Source of the DNA: Nitrospinaceae bacterium
GTDB taxonomy: Bacteria > Nitrospinota > Nitrospinia > Nitrospinales > Nitrospinaceae
Direction of reading: 5' to 3'
NCBI GenBank assembly: GCA_029261395.1
Contig: JAJDBJ010000067.1
Coordinates: forward strand, 78,530 to 142,529
Length of the DNA stretch: 64,000 bases
The notes beneath the pieces are model-generated. The model had not been told where the DNA came from and did not search any database. It saw only the letters and a list, made by a program, of their open reading frames with translations. The translations under genes and the position numbers were made by a program. How positions within the stretch are numbered: position 1 is the first letter of the stretch; every line of letters starts with the position of its first letter. Below, one piece after another: positions 7,636 to 15,154 of this stretch.

Positions 7636-8739
7636 GTGAAGCATCATAAAACCTTCATCCTGGGTACGATAATTTTATTGTTGCTAGGCAACACAGATTG
7701 CCCAGGCGCGACCGAATCGTCCGCCTCAAAACCAACCGGTTTTGGGATACTGGAGGCCTCACCATTCACCAAGTTATTCAAAACCCTGGCCGAAAAAGCC
7801 AACCCAGCTGTGGTCAATATCCAATCAATGAAAAAGGTCACTCGTTTTTACGGAGATTTTCATTGGGGTATGCTGGGGGTTCCTCAAATGCCGCTTTCCG
7901 AGGAATATAAACAACTGGGGCAGGGGTCTGGGTTCATCATAGAAAAGCAGGGATTGATTTTAACCTCAGCCCATGTTGTGGCGGGGGCCGATTACACCCA
8001 GGTAATGCTCTATGATGGAACCATGTACAAAGGCAAGTTGATAGGGATAGACTCGCTGACGGATATTGCACTCCTCAAAATTGAGACTCCGTCCGATTTG
8101 TCCGTGCTCCCTCTCGGGCACTCCAAGCAGTTGGAGACGGGTGAATGGGTTATGGCCATCGGCTCACCCTTGGGATTGAATAAGACGGTAACGGTCGGAA
8201 TTGTGAGCGCTAAAGACCGCTTTATTGGCGATAACCCTTACAGCGGTTATATTCAGGTGGATGCCGCCATCAATCCGGGCAACAGCGGAGGTCCACTCCT
8301 CAACATACAGGGAGAAGTCGTAGGCATCAATGCAGCTATCGTTTCCCAGGGACAGGGATTAGGGCTTTCCATCCCCATTGATAGGGTTAAATTATTACTG
8401 CCGCAACTCAAGGAAAAAGGAAGGGTGATCCGCAGTTGGCTGGGAGTGATCGTTCGCAATATAAACCTGGTGGCAAAAGAATCACTGAAACTTAATAACA
8501 ATCAGGGCTCTTGGGTGGTCCATATCCTGGCGAACAGTCCTGCAGAAGAGGCGGGAATCCAGCGGAATGACGTGGTTATTGAATTTGATGGTCATCCGGT
8601 ACAAAGTTCCCACGAGTTTCCCAACCTGATTGCCCACTCTCCGGCAGACCAAAAGATTCCAATTAAACTGATACGGGGAGACACCACTCTTGATTTATTC
8701 GTCATTTTAAGAGAAATTCCCAAAGAAGGGCTACGATAA
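7636..8739 (+). CDS. HtrA/Deg-family serine protease with PDZ domain
   Basis: 367 residues from the GTG at 7636, which has GAGG 6 bases upstream; TTG codons at 7624 and 7630 are alternatives. A signal/anchor segment (KTFILGTIILLLLG) is followed by a trypsin-like domain with catalytic His113 (LTSAHVVAG), Asp143 (SLTDIALL) and Ser217 (NPGNSGGPL). One C-terminal PDZ domain follows (about 265-355, with SWLGVIV and the SPAEEAGIQRNDVV segment). The single PDZ and membrane or periplasmic location resemble DegS or short DegP forms: envelope quality control or stress sensing. The gene sits exactly between two direct repeats made of its neighbours' ends, so it looks like a later arrival here. Confidence 0.92.
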   Translation: MKHHKTFILGTIILLLLGNTDCPGATESSASKPTGFGILEASPFTKLFKTLAEKANPAVVNIQSMKKVTRFYGDFHWGMLGVPQMPLSEEYKQLGQGSGFIIEKQGLILTSAHVVAGADYTQVMLYDGTMYKGKLIGIDSLTDIALLKIETPSDLSVLPLGHSKQLETGEWVMAIGSPLGLNKTVTVGIVSAKDRFIGDNPYSGYIQVDAAINPGNSGGPLLNIQGEVVGINAAIVSQGQGLGLSIPIDRVKLLLPQLKEKGRVIRSWLGVIVRNINLVAKESLKLNNNQGSWVVHILANSPAEEAGIQRNDVVIEFDGHPVQSSHEFPNLIAHSPADQKIPIKLIRGDTTLDLFVILREIPKEGLR

Positions 8740-8935
8740 CTTTCAGGGCGTTTGATAAAAAGGAAATGGATGCTATTATTTCCAAGATGGACGATACGAT
8801 TTGATTCGTCCCGAGTCTCTGATAACCCATAAGAAGGGCACACAACTTATGGTTCTAAAAATGTTCCGGGTGTGGCTCGTCGGTTTGTGTATGGGAGGGG
8901 TCTGTTTGGCTCCGGTCACGGTAGGGGGGCAGGGG
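8740..8935 (+). repeat. Direct repeat copy B (about 195 bp, imperfect)
   Basis: This is the second copy of the repeat at 7402-7593. It starts at the first base after the HtrA stop codon (TAA at 8737-8739) and runs through the GYD tail relic, the spacer and the intact start of the cytochrome at 8849. Differences from copy A are scattered substitutions and small indels, so the duplication is not recent. Confidence 0.85.
8748..8804 (+). pseudogene. Relic of the GYD gene 3' end
   Basis: In frame, this segment encodes AFDKKEMDAIISKMDDTI and a stop, against AFDKKEMDAILSKMDDTI in the intact GYD gene at 7164-7466. Only the last 18 codons remain and there is no start. It marks the right-hand junction of the HtrA insertion. 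Confidence 0.8.
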
Positions 8936-10036
8936 ACCGGTTCAGCTCCAGACATTTCCGGCATCCATTTAAATACCAAGGGTTTCTCCTCCAGCCGACA
9001 GTGCGGCCAATGTCACAAGGAACTTTATAACGATTGGAAACGCAGTCTGCATGCCGACGCTTCCAGCAACGCGGTATTCAAGGCGGCGTACATGCAGGTT
9101 TATTTTGAGCATGGCGAGCGCGCCCGCCCCGCCTGCCTGACCTGCCACGCTCCCGTCGCCTATTTCAACAACGATCCCAAACTCACACAAGCCATCAGCC
9201 GTGAAGGGGTCAACTGCGACTTCTGCCACTCAATTGCGGAAGCTCTTCCCGGCACGCCGGAAGGCCCCCAGTTTCGGTTCGAATTCGGCGGCGTCAAACA
9301 GGGGCCACTAAAAAATTCAAAAAGCCCTGCCCATCAAACCCGGTTCAACGATCTGTACCAACAGTCCCTGTTTTGCAAAGGGTGCCACGAGCAGAAAGGC
9401 TCAAGCGGTCTTCCAATAATAGCCACCTGGTCGGAATGGAAAGAAAGTCCCTACCCGGACAAAGGGATCACCTGTCAGAAATGCCATATGGAACAGGTTT
9501 CGGGAAAGACGGCACCCACGTCAGTCCAAAAAAACGCGCGTCACCAGATTAGCAATCATGATATCGCCGCCGGACATTCGCTGACCAAACGGCGTCAGGC
9601 TCTGGAAATAAAAATTGCGGCTATCAAAACTCACAAGAACCGGATTCAGGTCCAGGTAGATCTGACGAATACCGGAGCGGGGCATAAAATGCCCACCGGC
9701 CTGCCGGTCAAAAAAATCATTCTGGAAGTCACAGTTAAGGATGCCAATAGCGGCCATCGGCAAAGTCGACGACGGGTGTATCAGAAAATTGTTGCCGATG
9801 CGCAAGGCAAAGCCGTAACGAAGGTGGTGGACCTGATGCTGGGCAAAGGAACAAAAATATTGTCGGATAACCGGATCGCACCTTTGGAAACCCGGCACGA
9901 ATCGTTCACTTTCTTTGTCGATCAACCGGAAGAGCAAACGGTCACCGCCACCGCGTATTACAGCTACTCTCCGGAGATTCTGCAACCCGCTCCCATCCAT
10001 ATCAAGTTGAACGAGGTGCAACACCGTGTCCGATGA
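8849..10036 (+). CDS. Pentahaem cytochrome c (c554-like), first gene of the Rieske/b operon
   Basis: 395 residues from the ATG at 8849 behind AAGAAGGG. After a signal peptide come five CXXCH motifs at residues 52, 96, 123, 176 and 209. The pattern C-C-H-KELYNDWKRSLHADA and the REGVNCDFCHS segment is typical of the cytochrome c554 family of tetra- to octahaem proteins. The C-terminal 170 residues carry no haem and look like a beta domain (VDLTNTGAGHKMPTGLP). The stop overlaps the start of the Rieske gene by 11 bases, so this cytochrome is translationally coupled to the complex. It probably serves as electron acceptor or donor for the Rieske centre. Confidence 0.88.
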   Translation: MVLKMFRVWLVGLCMGGVCLAPVTVGGQGTGSAPDISGIHLNTKGFSSSRQCGQCHKELYNDWKRSLHADASSNAVFKAAYMQVYFEHGERARPACLTCHAPVAYFNNDPKLTQAISREGVNCDFCHSIAEALPGTPEGPQFRFEFGGVKQGPLKNSKSPAHQTRFNDLYQQSLFCKGCHEQKGSSGLPIIATWSEWKESPYPDKGITCQKCHMEQVSGKTAPTSVQKNARHQISNHDIAAGHSLTKRRQALEIKIAAIKTHKNRIQVQVDLTNTGAGHKMPTGLPVKKIILEVTVKDANSGHRQSRRRVYQKIVADAQGKAVTKVVDLMLGKGTKILSDNRIAPLETRHESFTFFVDQPEEQTVTATAYYSYSPEILQPAPIHIKLNEVQHRVR

Positions 10037-10481
10037 ACTTCAGGTGGATGAGAAAACAATACCCGTGGATACCAACCGCCGGGGGTTTTTGCAGTGGACA
10101 CTCGGCGGATTGTTGTTCGGCGGATTCGTGGTCGCGGGCAACGTGGTTCTGCGCTACCTGATGCCACCGCCATCCCGGCTGGAGAAGGCGGGGAAGGTTT
10201 CCATTCCCGTTTCACAAATTCCCAAAGGTTCCAGTCTCATGCTCAAGCATCAGGGATCGCCGGTACTGGCGGTGCATACCGAGCAGGGGATAACCGCTTT
10301 TTCTGCGGTGTGCACGCATCTGGGGTGCCTGGTGAAGTGGGTGCCGGCGGACAAGATTTTCTATTGCCCCTGCCACGCAGGGAAGTTCGATGTCACAGGC
10401 AAGGTGTTGGCCGGTCCGCCGCCGGAGCCCCTGCATCCCGTCAAATTTGAAATCGTTGACGACAATATTATTTTTCTCTGA
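10026..10481 (+). CDS. Rieske 2Fe-2S protein of a bc/b6f-type complex
   Basis: 151 residues from a GTG start. The N-terminus has a twin-arginine-like NRRGFLQWTLGG followed by a membrane helix (about 24-45), as in Rieske subunits anchored by an uncleaved Tat signal. Cluster ligands are C96 and H98 (CTHLGC) and C114 and H117 (CPCHAG), with C101 and C116 positioned for the conserved disulfide. A GPPPEPL loop follows. The gene overlaps the pentahaem cytochrome gene by 11 bases and is followed after 8 bases by cytochrome b. It is the high-potential electron carrier of a quinol:cytochrome oxidoreductase. Confidence 0.95.
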   Translation: MSDELQVDEKTIPVDTNRRGFLQWTLGGLLFGGFVVAGNVVLRYLMPPPSRLEKAGKVSIPVSQIPKGSSLMLKHQGSPVLAVHTEQGITAFSAVCTHLGCLVKWVPADKIFYCPCHAGKFDVTGKVLAGPPPEPLHPVKFEIVDDNIIFL

Positions 10482-10489
10482 GTCCACTC

Positions 10490-11188
10490 ATGTTCAGCTG
10501 GTTGAACGACCTCATAAACCGATTCATTGACTGGGTCCATTACCGGACCGGCATCAAGGATATCGTCAAGGAGCAGATCACCGAGTACCGGGTGCCGCCC
10601 AAGCTCAACAAATGGTATTCGCTGGGAGGGCTGAGCCTGTTCATTTTCGGTTTGCAGTTGGTGACCGGCGTACTTCTGTTGGTCTATTACGTGCCGTCCA
10701 CCGACTCGGCGTTTGCCAGCATCCAGCGCATCATGCTGGAGATTCCCTACGGCTGGCTGGTCCGCCTGTCGCACGCAGCAGGGTCGCATATGATGGTGGT
10801 CATCATCATGCTCCACATGGTCAGCGTTATTTTCATGGGCTCCTATAAGAAACCGAGGGAGATGACCTGGTTGTCCGGTTGCGCCCTGATCACTCTGACT
10901 CTGGCGGTCTGTTTCACTGGTTACCTACTTCCCTGGAGCCAGTTGTCGTACTGGGCGACGACCATAGCCACCAGCATTCCGGAGCCCATTCCGGTGATCG
11001 GTCCGTTTCTGGTGAAACTGGTGCGCGGCGGCGACCAGATCAATCCCGATACGTTGAACCGGTTTTTTGCTCTGCATGTCATTGTGATTCCCGCAGTGAT
11101 GCTGGCGCTGGTGGGGTTTCATTTATTTCTGGTGCGGGTGCTGGGGATTTCGGGCTCGCGGGATTCGAAACCGGAGGATCAGCGATGA
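10490..11188 (+). CDS. Cytochrome b6-like N-terminal cytochrome b subunit
   Basis: 232 residues with four membrane helices. The paired b-haem ligands are visible as H95/H109 (spacing 14) and H196/H211 (spacing 15, as in cytochrome b6). The quinol-site helix carries GYLLPWSQLSYWA. At the position of the cytochrome b6 Cys that binds the extra haem ci covalently, this protein has Ser44 in KWYSLGG, so a covalent ci haem is not expected. It overlaps the subunit IV gene by the ATGA tetranucleotide. It forms the membrane core of the quinol oxidising complex with the next gene. Confidence 0.94.
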   Translation: MFSWLNDLINRFIDWVHYRTGIKDIVKEQITEYRVPPKLNKWYSLGGLSLFIFGLQLVTGVLLLVYYVPSTDSAFASIQRIMLEIPYGWLVRLSHAAGSHMMVVIIMLHMVSVIFMGSYKKPREMTWLSGCALITLTLAVCFTGYLLPWSQLSYWATTIATSIPEPIPVIGPFLVKLVRGGDQINPDTLNRFFALHVIVIPAVMLALVGFHLFLVRVLGISGSRDSKPEDQR

Positions 11189-11595
11189 CCATGTTCCAGA
11201 AACCCAAATTACCCAAAGGCATGCGTTTCCCCACGTTCATAATGGAAGACGTGCTGGTTATTTTTATTTTCATGGCCGTGTTCTGCGGCGTGGTGTTTTT
11301 CTTTCCGCAACTCATCGTGTTCGGCGATGCCGAGGTACCGGCGGACCCGTTCAACACGCCGGAGCACATCAAACCGGAATGGTACTTTCTGGCGTCCTAT
11401 CAGTTCCTTAAAATCATTCCGTCGGAATTCGGTGCGTTGATTCTGATGTCGGTAGCGGCTTTGCTGTTCGTGTTTCTTCCGTTTATCGACCGGAGCAAGG
11501 AAAACAATATTTTAAAACGACCGGTTTTTCTGACATTGGTTTTGGTTTGTATTATCGGGTTTGTCGGGCTGACAGTATGGGGCTATCTTTCGTGA
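11185..11595 (+). CDS. Subunit IV-like C-terminal cytochrome b subunit
   Basis: 136 residues with three membrane helices, starting at an ATG that overlaps the cytochrome b6 stop. The quinol-oxidation motif appears as PEWYFLASYQ, the b6f/low-GC type PEWY signature. FNTPEHIKPEWYF and ILKRPVFLTL match subunit IV proteins. Together with 10490-11188 it makes a split cytochrome b. A pentahaem cytochrome gene follows 13 bases later in the place where cytochrome c1 or f would be expected. Confidence 0.94.
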   Translation: MTMFQKPKLPKGMRFPTFIMEDVLVIFIFMAVFCGVVFFFPQLIVFGDAEVPADPFNTPEHIKPEWYFLASYQFLKIIPSEFGALILMSVAALLFVFLPFIDRSKENNILKRPVFLTLVLVCIIGFVGLTVWGYLS

Positions 11596-11608
11596 CGGTG
11601 AAAGAAGA

Positions 11609-12442
11609 ATGAAAAAATATTCTCGGATTGAAATTTTAAGAATCGGTGCGCTGTTGTTTGGTTTGGCGATGGTGTGTATGCGTCCGGGGACCGTCGCGGC
11701 GGCGTTTGAGGAGCCGTTGAAAAACTCCTGCATCGCCTGCCATAAGGATTTGCCGGATGAACGGTTGAGTCGCCCGGTGAAACTCTGGTCCGGTAGCGTA
11801 CATGCAGAAGTGGGTAATACCTGCGACGGATGTCACGGTGGCGATCCCAACGACCCTACCCTGAAGGCCATGTCCGAGGGCAATCGGTTTTACCGTCGAC
11901 CCAAGGAAGAAGAGGTTACCGGATTCTGCGGCAAGTGCCATCAGGAATTATCGGAATATTTCAAGCAAAGCGCACATTGGGCCACGGGCACGCAGAATTG
12001 TATTCAATGTCATGGGACCCATGCAATTCAACGCATCAGCCTCGAGATCATCAACCCGGAAAAATGTAGCGCCTGCCATGATTATGAATCGCCGGACAAA
12101 CTTAAGATGGTGCTATCGACTTTGCACAACCGGTTCGGCGTTTCCCAAGAGAAAATCAAAAGCATTCAGGGCCTACCCATCCAGCCACTGGCGGATAAGC
12201 TGGGCAACGTGTGGAACCAACTGCGGCAGGTGCGGATGGTCTCTCACACGTTTGATATGACCCGTGTCAAAAAGAAGGCCGAAGAGGTGCAGGCCCTGAT
12301 GACAACGGTGGAGTCCGAGATCGCCCGCCTGGAAGGAATCGAGCAGGAAAGAAAACTGCTCGGGTGGGGCCTGATTGCCCTGTTCAGCGCGCTGGCTATC
12401 GCAACCTGGAGGTATAACCGTACGGAAAAAGATTCCGAATAA
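11609..12442 (+). CDS. Tail-anchored pentahaem cytochrome c of the Rieske/b operon
   Basis: 277 residues. After a signal peptide (to about residue 32) five CXXCH motifs begin at residues 41, 72, 107, 131 and 153. A helical segment rich in Lys, Glu and Gln (about 165-245) leads to a single membrane helix (LLGWGLIALFSALAIATW) and a charged tail. The gene follows subunit IV by 13 bases in the same operon. It probably replaces cytochrome c1 or f as the membrane-tethered electron exit of the complex. The multihaem head with a C-terminal anchor resembles NrfH/c-type partners found in other bacteria with unconventional complex III; the exact role is inferred. Confidence 0.88.
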   Translation: MKKYSRIEILRIGALLFGLAMVCMRPGTVAAAFEEPLKNSCIACHKDLPDERLSRPVKLWSGSVHAEVGNTCDGCHGGDPNDPTLKAMSEGNRFYRRPKEEEVTGFCGKCHQELSEYFKQSAHWATGTQNCIQCHGTHAIQRISLEIINPEKCSACHDYESPDKLKMVLSTLHNRFGVSQEKIKSIQGLPIQPLADKLGNVWNQLRQVRMVSHTFDMTRVKKKAEEVQALMTTVESEIARLEGIEQERKLLGWGLIALFSALAIATWRYNRTEKDSE

Positions 12443-12520
12443 CCCTTTAAAGCTTCATCAGTTATCAATCACCAAAAAATTCAACCTGGAATTGACTCTT
12501 CAAAAGAAGAACGAGCCTGA

Positions 12521-13741
12521 ATGCAAACTCATGATTTTTTTCTCATCCTGCTTGCAATACTTCTAACTGCGCGGATATTTGCTGAACTGGCAGCCAAACT
12601 CAAAGCACCTTCCGTCATAGGCGAGCTATTGGCGGGAGTGGTTTTAGGTCCGAGCCTGCTGGGCTGGATTGAACCCATTGACGCCATCAAGCTTATGGCA
12701 GAGATCGGTATAATCCTGCTTTTGTTCGAAGTCGGCTTGGAGACCGACCCCAAACAATTGGCGCGGGCTGGCCTCAAGTCTATTGTTGTGGCCCTCGCAG
12801 GTTTCGGTCTGCCCCTCCTGTTGGGATTCGGTGCAGGGTACTGGATATTCGATCTTTCACTACTGGTATCCCTATATATTGGCGGGACGCTCACTGCCAC
12901 CAGCATTGGCATCACTGCCCGCGTGCTCACAGACCTAAAACGCCACCACGCTCCAGAGGGCCAGGTCATTTTGGGCGCGGCAATTCTGGATGATGTGATG
13001 GGCGTTATCCTGCTGGCACTGCTTTACGAATTCTCCATTGGTGGTGGTGTGACGTTGGGAAATACCGGCAAAGTAACCATGTTCGTGGCGGCCTTCTTTA
13101 TACTGGCCCCGGTGGCAGCCAAGTTGATGTCCATTATTATCAAACGCTTCAACGCAACCACAGAAATTCCCGGACTGATTCCAACTACGATCGTCTCCCT
13201 GGTGCTATTCTTCGCCTGGCTGGCTCATTCTATGGGAGCACCGGAGTTGCTCGGTGGCTTTGCTGCAGGTCTGGCTTTATCGAGACGTTTCTTTTTGCCT
13301 TTTGGCGCTGCACTTCATGCAGACCCATCCTTCGCCGAGCATATTGAAACGGAAATGAAACCGATCATTCACTTGTTCACGCCAATATTTTTTGTAATGG
13401 TCGGCCTATCCTTGAACCTGCGCGAGATCGATTGGAGTTCCTCTTTCATTTGGATTTTTTCCATAACGCTTATGATTGCTGCCATAGTCGGTAAATTGGT
13501 GGGGCCCTGGCTCATCCGAGAATCGTGGCCGGCCCGCTGGATCATTGGTGTCGCTATGATCCCCCGGGGTGAAGTGGGACTCATCTTTGCTGAATTGGGA
13601 CGGGTAAGCGGGATCCTCAACAACGAGATTTATGCCGGTATGATTATAGTGATCGCATTCACGACCGTACTATCGCCCTTCGTTATGAAGGAGTTGTACA
13701 GTCGCTTCAATCATCGTTTGCAAGCGGCCGAAGGCCTTTGA
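12521..13741 (+). CDS. Cation:proton antiporter, CPA2 (KefB/NapA) type
   Basis: 406 residues with about 12 hydrophobic helices and no cytoplasmic TrkA-N domain, so the exchanger domain alone. Family segments seen include KLKAPSVIGELLAGVVLGPS, GGTLTATSIGITARVLTDL and AAILDDVMGVILLAL, the last carrying the two acidic residues of the ion site. It exchanges Na+ or K+ for H+ across the inner membrane. It starts 78 bases after the Rieske/b operon and may be co-transcribed, matching ion balance to proton-motive electron transfer (inference). Its last codons recur as a relic at 14962-15045. Confidence 0.93.
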   Translation: MQTHDFFLILLAILLTARIFAELAAKLKAPSVIGELLAGVVLGPSLLGWIEPIDAIKLMAEIGIILLLFEVGLETDPKQLARAGLKSIVVALAGFGLPLLLGFGAGYWIFDLSLLVSLYIGGTLTATSIGITARVLTDLKRHHAPEGQVILGAAILDDVMGVILLALLYEFSIGGGVTLGNTGKVTMFVAAFFILAPVAAKLMSIIIKRFNATTEIPGLIPTTIVSLVLFFAWLAHSMGAPELLGGFAAGLALSRRFFLPFGAALHADPSFAEHIETEMKPIIHLFTPIFFVMVGLSLNLREIDWSSSFIWIFSITLMIAAIVGKLVGPWLIRESWPARWIIGVAMIPRGEVGLIFAELGRVSGILNNEIYAGMIIVIAFTTVLSPFVMKELYSRFNHRLQAAEGL

Positions 13742-13880
13742 ATGTCGCTGGGTGTCGCCCGCTGGTTCGGCGGGCAGTGGAAGCCATCTCCCCTGTACAG
13801 TAGAAACCAAGGTTGACACTCATTCAATTGTTCCAGAGGATCTGTTGGCTACTCGACTGATCAAGGTAGAGCTCAAGAGC

Positions 13881-14795
13881 TCACTTGTCTCTCTTCACGG
13901 GTGTAACAAACCCCTTCGGTTTTACGGATAACACAGAACAGTTGACTTTTCGAAGAACCTCTTCCGCGGTGTTTCCGATCAGAAAGCCGGGTATTCCAGT
14001 ACGTGCAACTGTGCCCATGATTAGTAATTGCACACGTTTTTTATGAGCCAATTGAGAAATTACATAGCTCGCATCCCCTTTTAGCAGGTGAACGTGGTGG
14101 TCAATGGTCTCCAGAGCATAATTTGATAAAAGGTTACTCAATCTATTTGCGTGCAGATCGCGCTCTTCTCGGGCCATCCTGGCGATATCTTCCGGTCTCA
14201 AGCTACCTGGGAAATGCAGGTAGGTTTCTTTGACATAAATTTTCCAGGCATGGACGATATGAAGCTCACTGTGTTCCTGCGTTGCCAATGAAACGGCCAA
14301 GTCCATGATCAGGGTATTGAGTTCCTTAGCTTCGGGATTTGATGGGTCCGGGTCGACCGCGGCGAGGATGCGCGTATTAAGTTGCCGTTTTGAAGATTTA
14401 ATGACCCAGACCGGGCAGGGGCACTTTCGCATGAGATGCAAGTCGGTGCTCCCAAATAAGAGTTGTCTGGCGGCAGTCTTGCCTTCTGTGCTTTTGATGA
14501 CTAGATCATGATGGTTGCGTAGTACTTCTCGGATGATTTCCAGAAAAGGTTTACCGATAAGGACTTTAGTGCTGACCCGTACACCTTTCTTGCGGGCTGT
14601 CTTAACCAGCTTTTCGAGTTCATTCAACTTTCCCTTAATTATGATATCCTTGAATTCACGGGGTAATTGACTCACAACATCCAACACTGTTAATCGTGCG
14701 TGATTATGCTTTGCCAGTGATAGAGCCTGCTTAAAGGAGGCCGTAATATCTGTGTTAGGATCGGCAAACAGAAGAATATTTTTGAAGGGTTTCAT
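13881..14795 (-). CDS. Tandem universal stress protein (UspE-like)
   Basis: 304 residues made of two UspA domains (about 1-145 and 150-295). The second domain has the nucleotide-loop pattern GTVARTGIPGFLIGNTAEEVL; in the first the loop is GSTDLHLMRKCPCPVWVI with a weaker preceding segment (STEGKT). Two-domain Usp proteins are cytoplasmic stress factors. The gene lies convergent to the antiporter and is enclosed by the antiporter 3' end on the left and a decayed copy of that end on the right. That suggests insertion here as a single-gene unit. Confidence 0.92.
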   Translation of the reverse strand: MKPFKNILLFADPNTDITASFKQALSLAKHNHARLTVLDVVSQLPREFKDIIIKGKLNELEKLVKTARKKGVRVSTKVLIGKPFLEIIREVLRNHHDLVIKSTEGKTAARQLLFGSTDLHLMRKCPCPVWVIKSSKRQLNTRILAAVDPDPSNPEAKELNTLIMDLAVSLATQEHSELHIVHAWKIYVKETYLHFPGSLRPEDIARMAREERDLHANRLSNLLSNYALETIDHHVHLLKGDASYVISQLAHKKRVQLLIMGTVARTGIPGFLIGNTAEEVLRKVNCSVLSVKPKGFVTPVKRDK

Positions 14796-14961
14796 TCGAC
14801 TTCCTCGTAAACCAGTTTATTTGAATCAATATATCGAAGATGCTCATTTTATAATAAAATATTTTTTACCACAATGTATTAGTATTATTTTGGCCGGATA
14901 GTCTCACTTGGGCGGCAGATGATGACGCAGAGTGGAATCTGAAAGGATCGAAAATCACGCC

Positions 14962-15045
14962 AACTATTTTTTGGTTGTCTTTACCGATGTGAGGAGGTTG
15001 TACAGCGGTTTCAATCACCGTTTGCAAACTGCCGAGAACGTTTGA
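14962..15045 (+). pseudogene. Relic of an antiporter 3' end
   Basis: In frame this stretch reads FLVVFTDV then RRLYSGFNHRLQTAENV and stop, against the intact antiporter C-terminus IVIAFTTV...KELYSRFNHRLQAAEGL at 13680-13741. The LSPFVMK part is deleted. At DNA level the last 55 bases align directly with 13689-13743 in the same orientation. Between the two lie only the Usp gene and spacers. I see nothing else in the rest of the 14796-15154 gap except a GGAG ribosome site before 15155. Confidence 0.75.
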
Positions 15046-15154
15046 AATGCGGTTCCACCCTGTAACCCCGTCCTCTTTTTAAAATTCCAACAGTTTGGTA
15101 CAACCGTTTCTTTTCTGAAATATGCAACTCATTATTGATGTTGGAGACTTTTGA

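Noticed and set aside
7402..8935. Insertion sequence or transposon carrying HtrA
   Set aside because: There is no transposase, no terminal inverted repeat and no short target duplication; the flanks are pieces of neighbouring genes.
13756..13775. Hairpin GCCCGC/GCGGGC after the antiporter as a terminator
   Set aside because: The stem is good but no T-run follows on either strand, so I did not call it.
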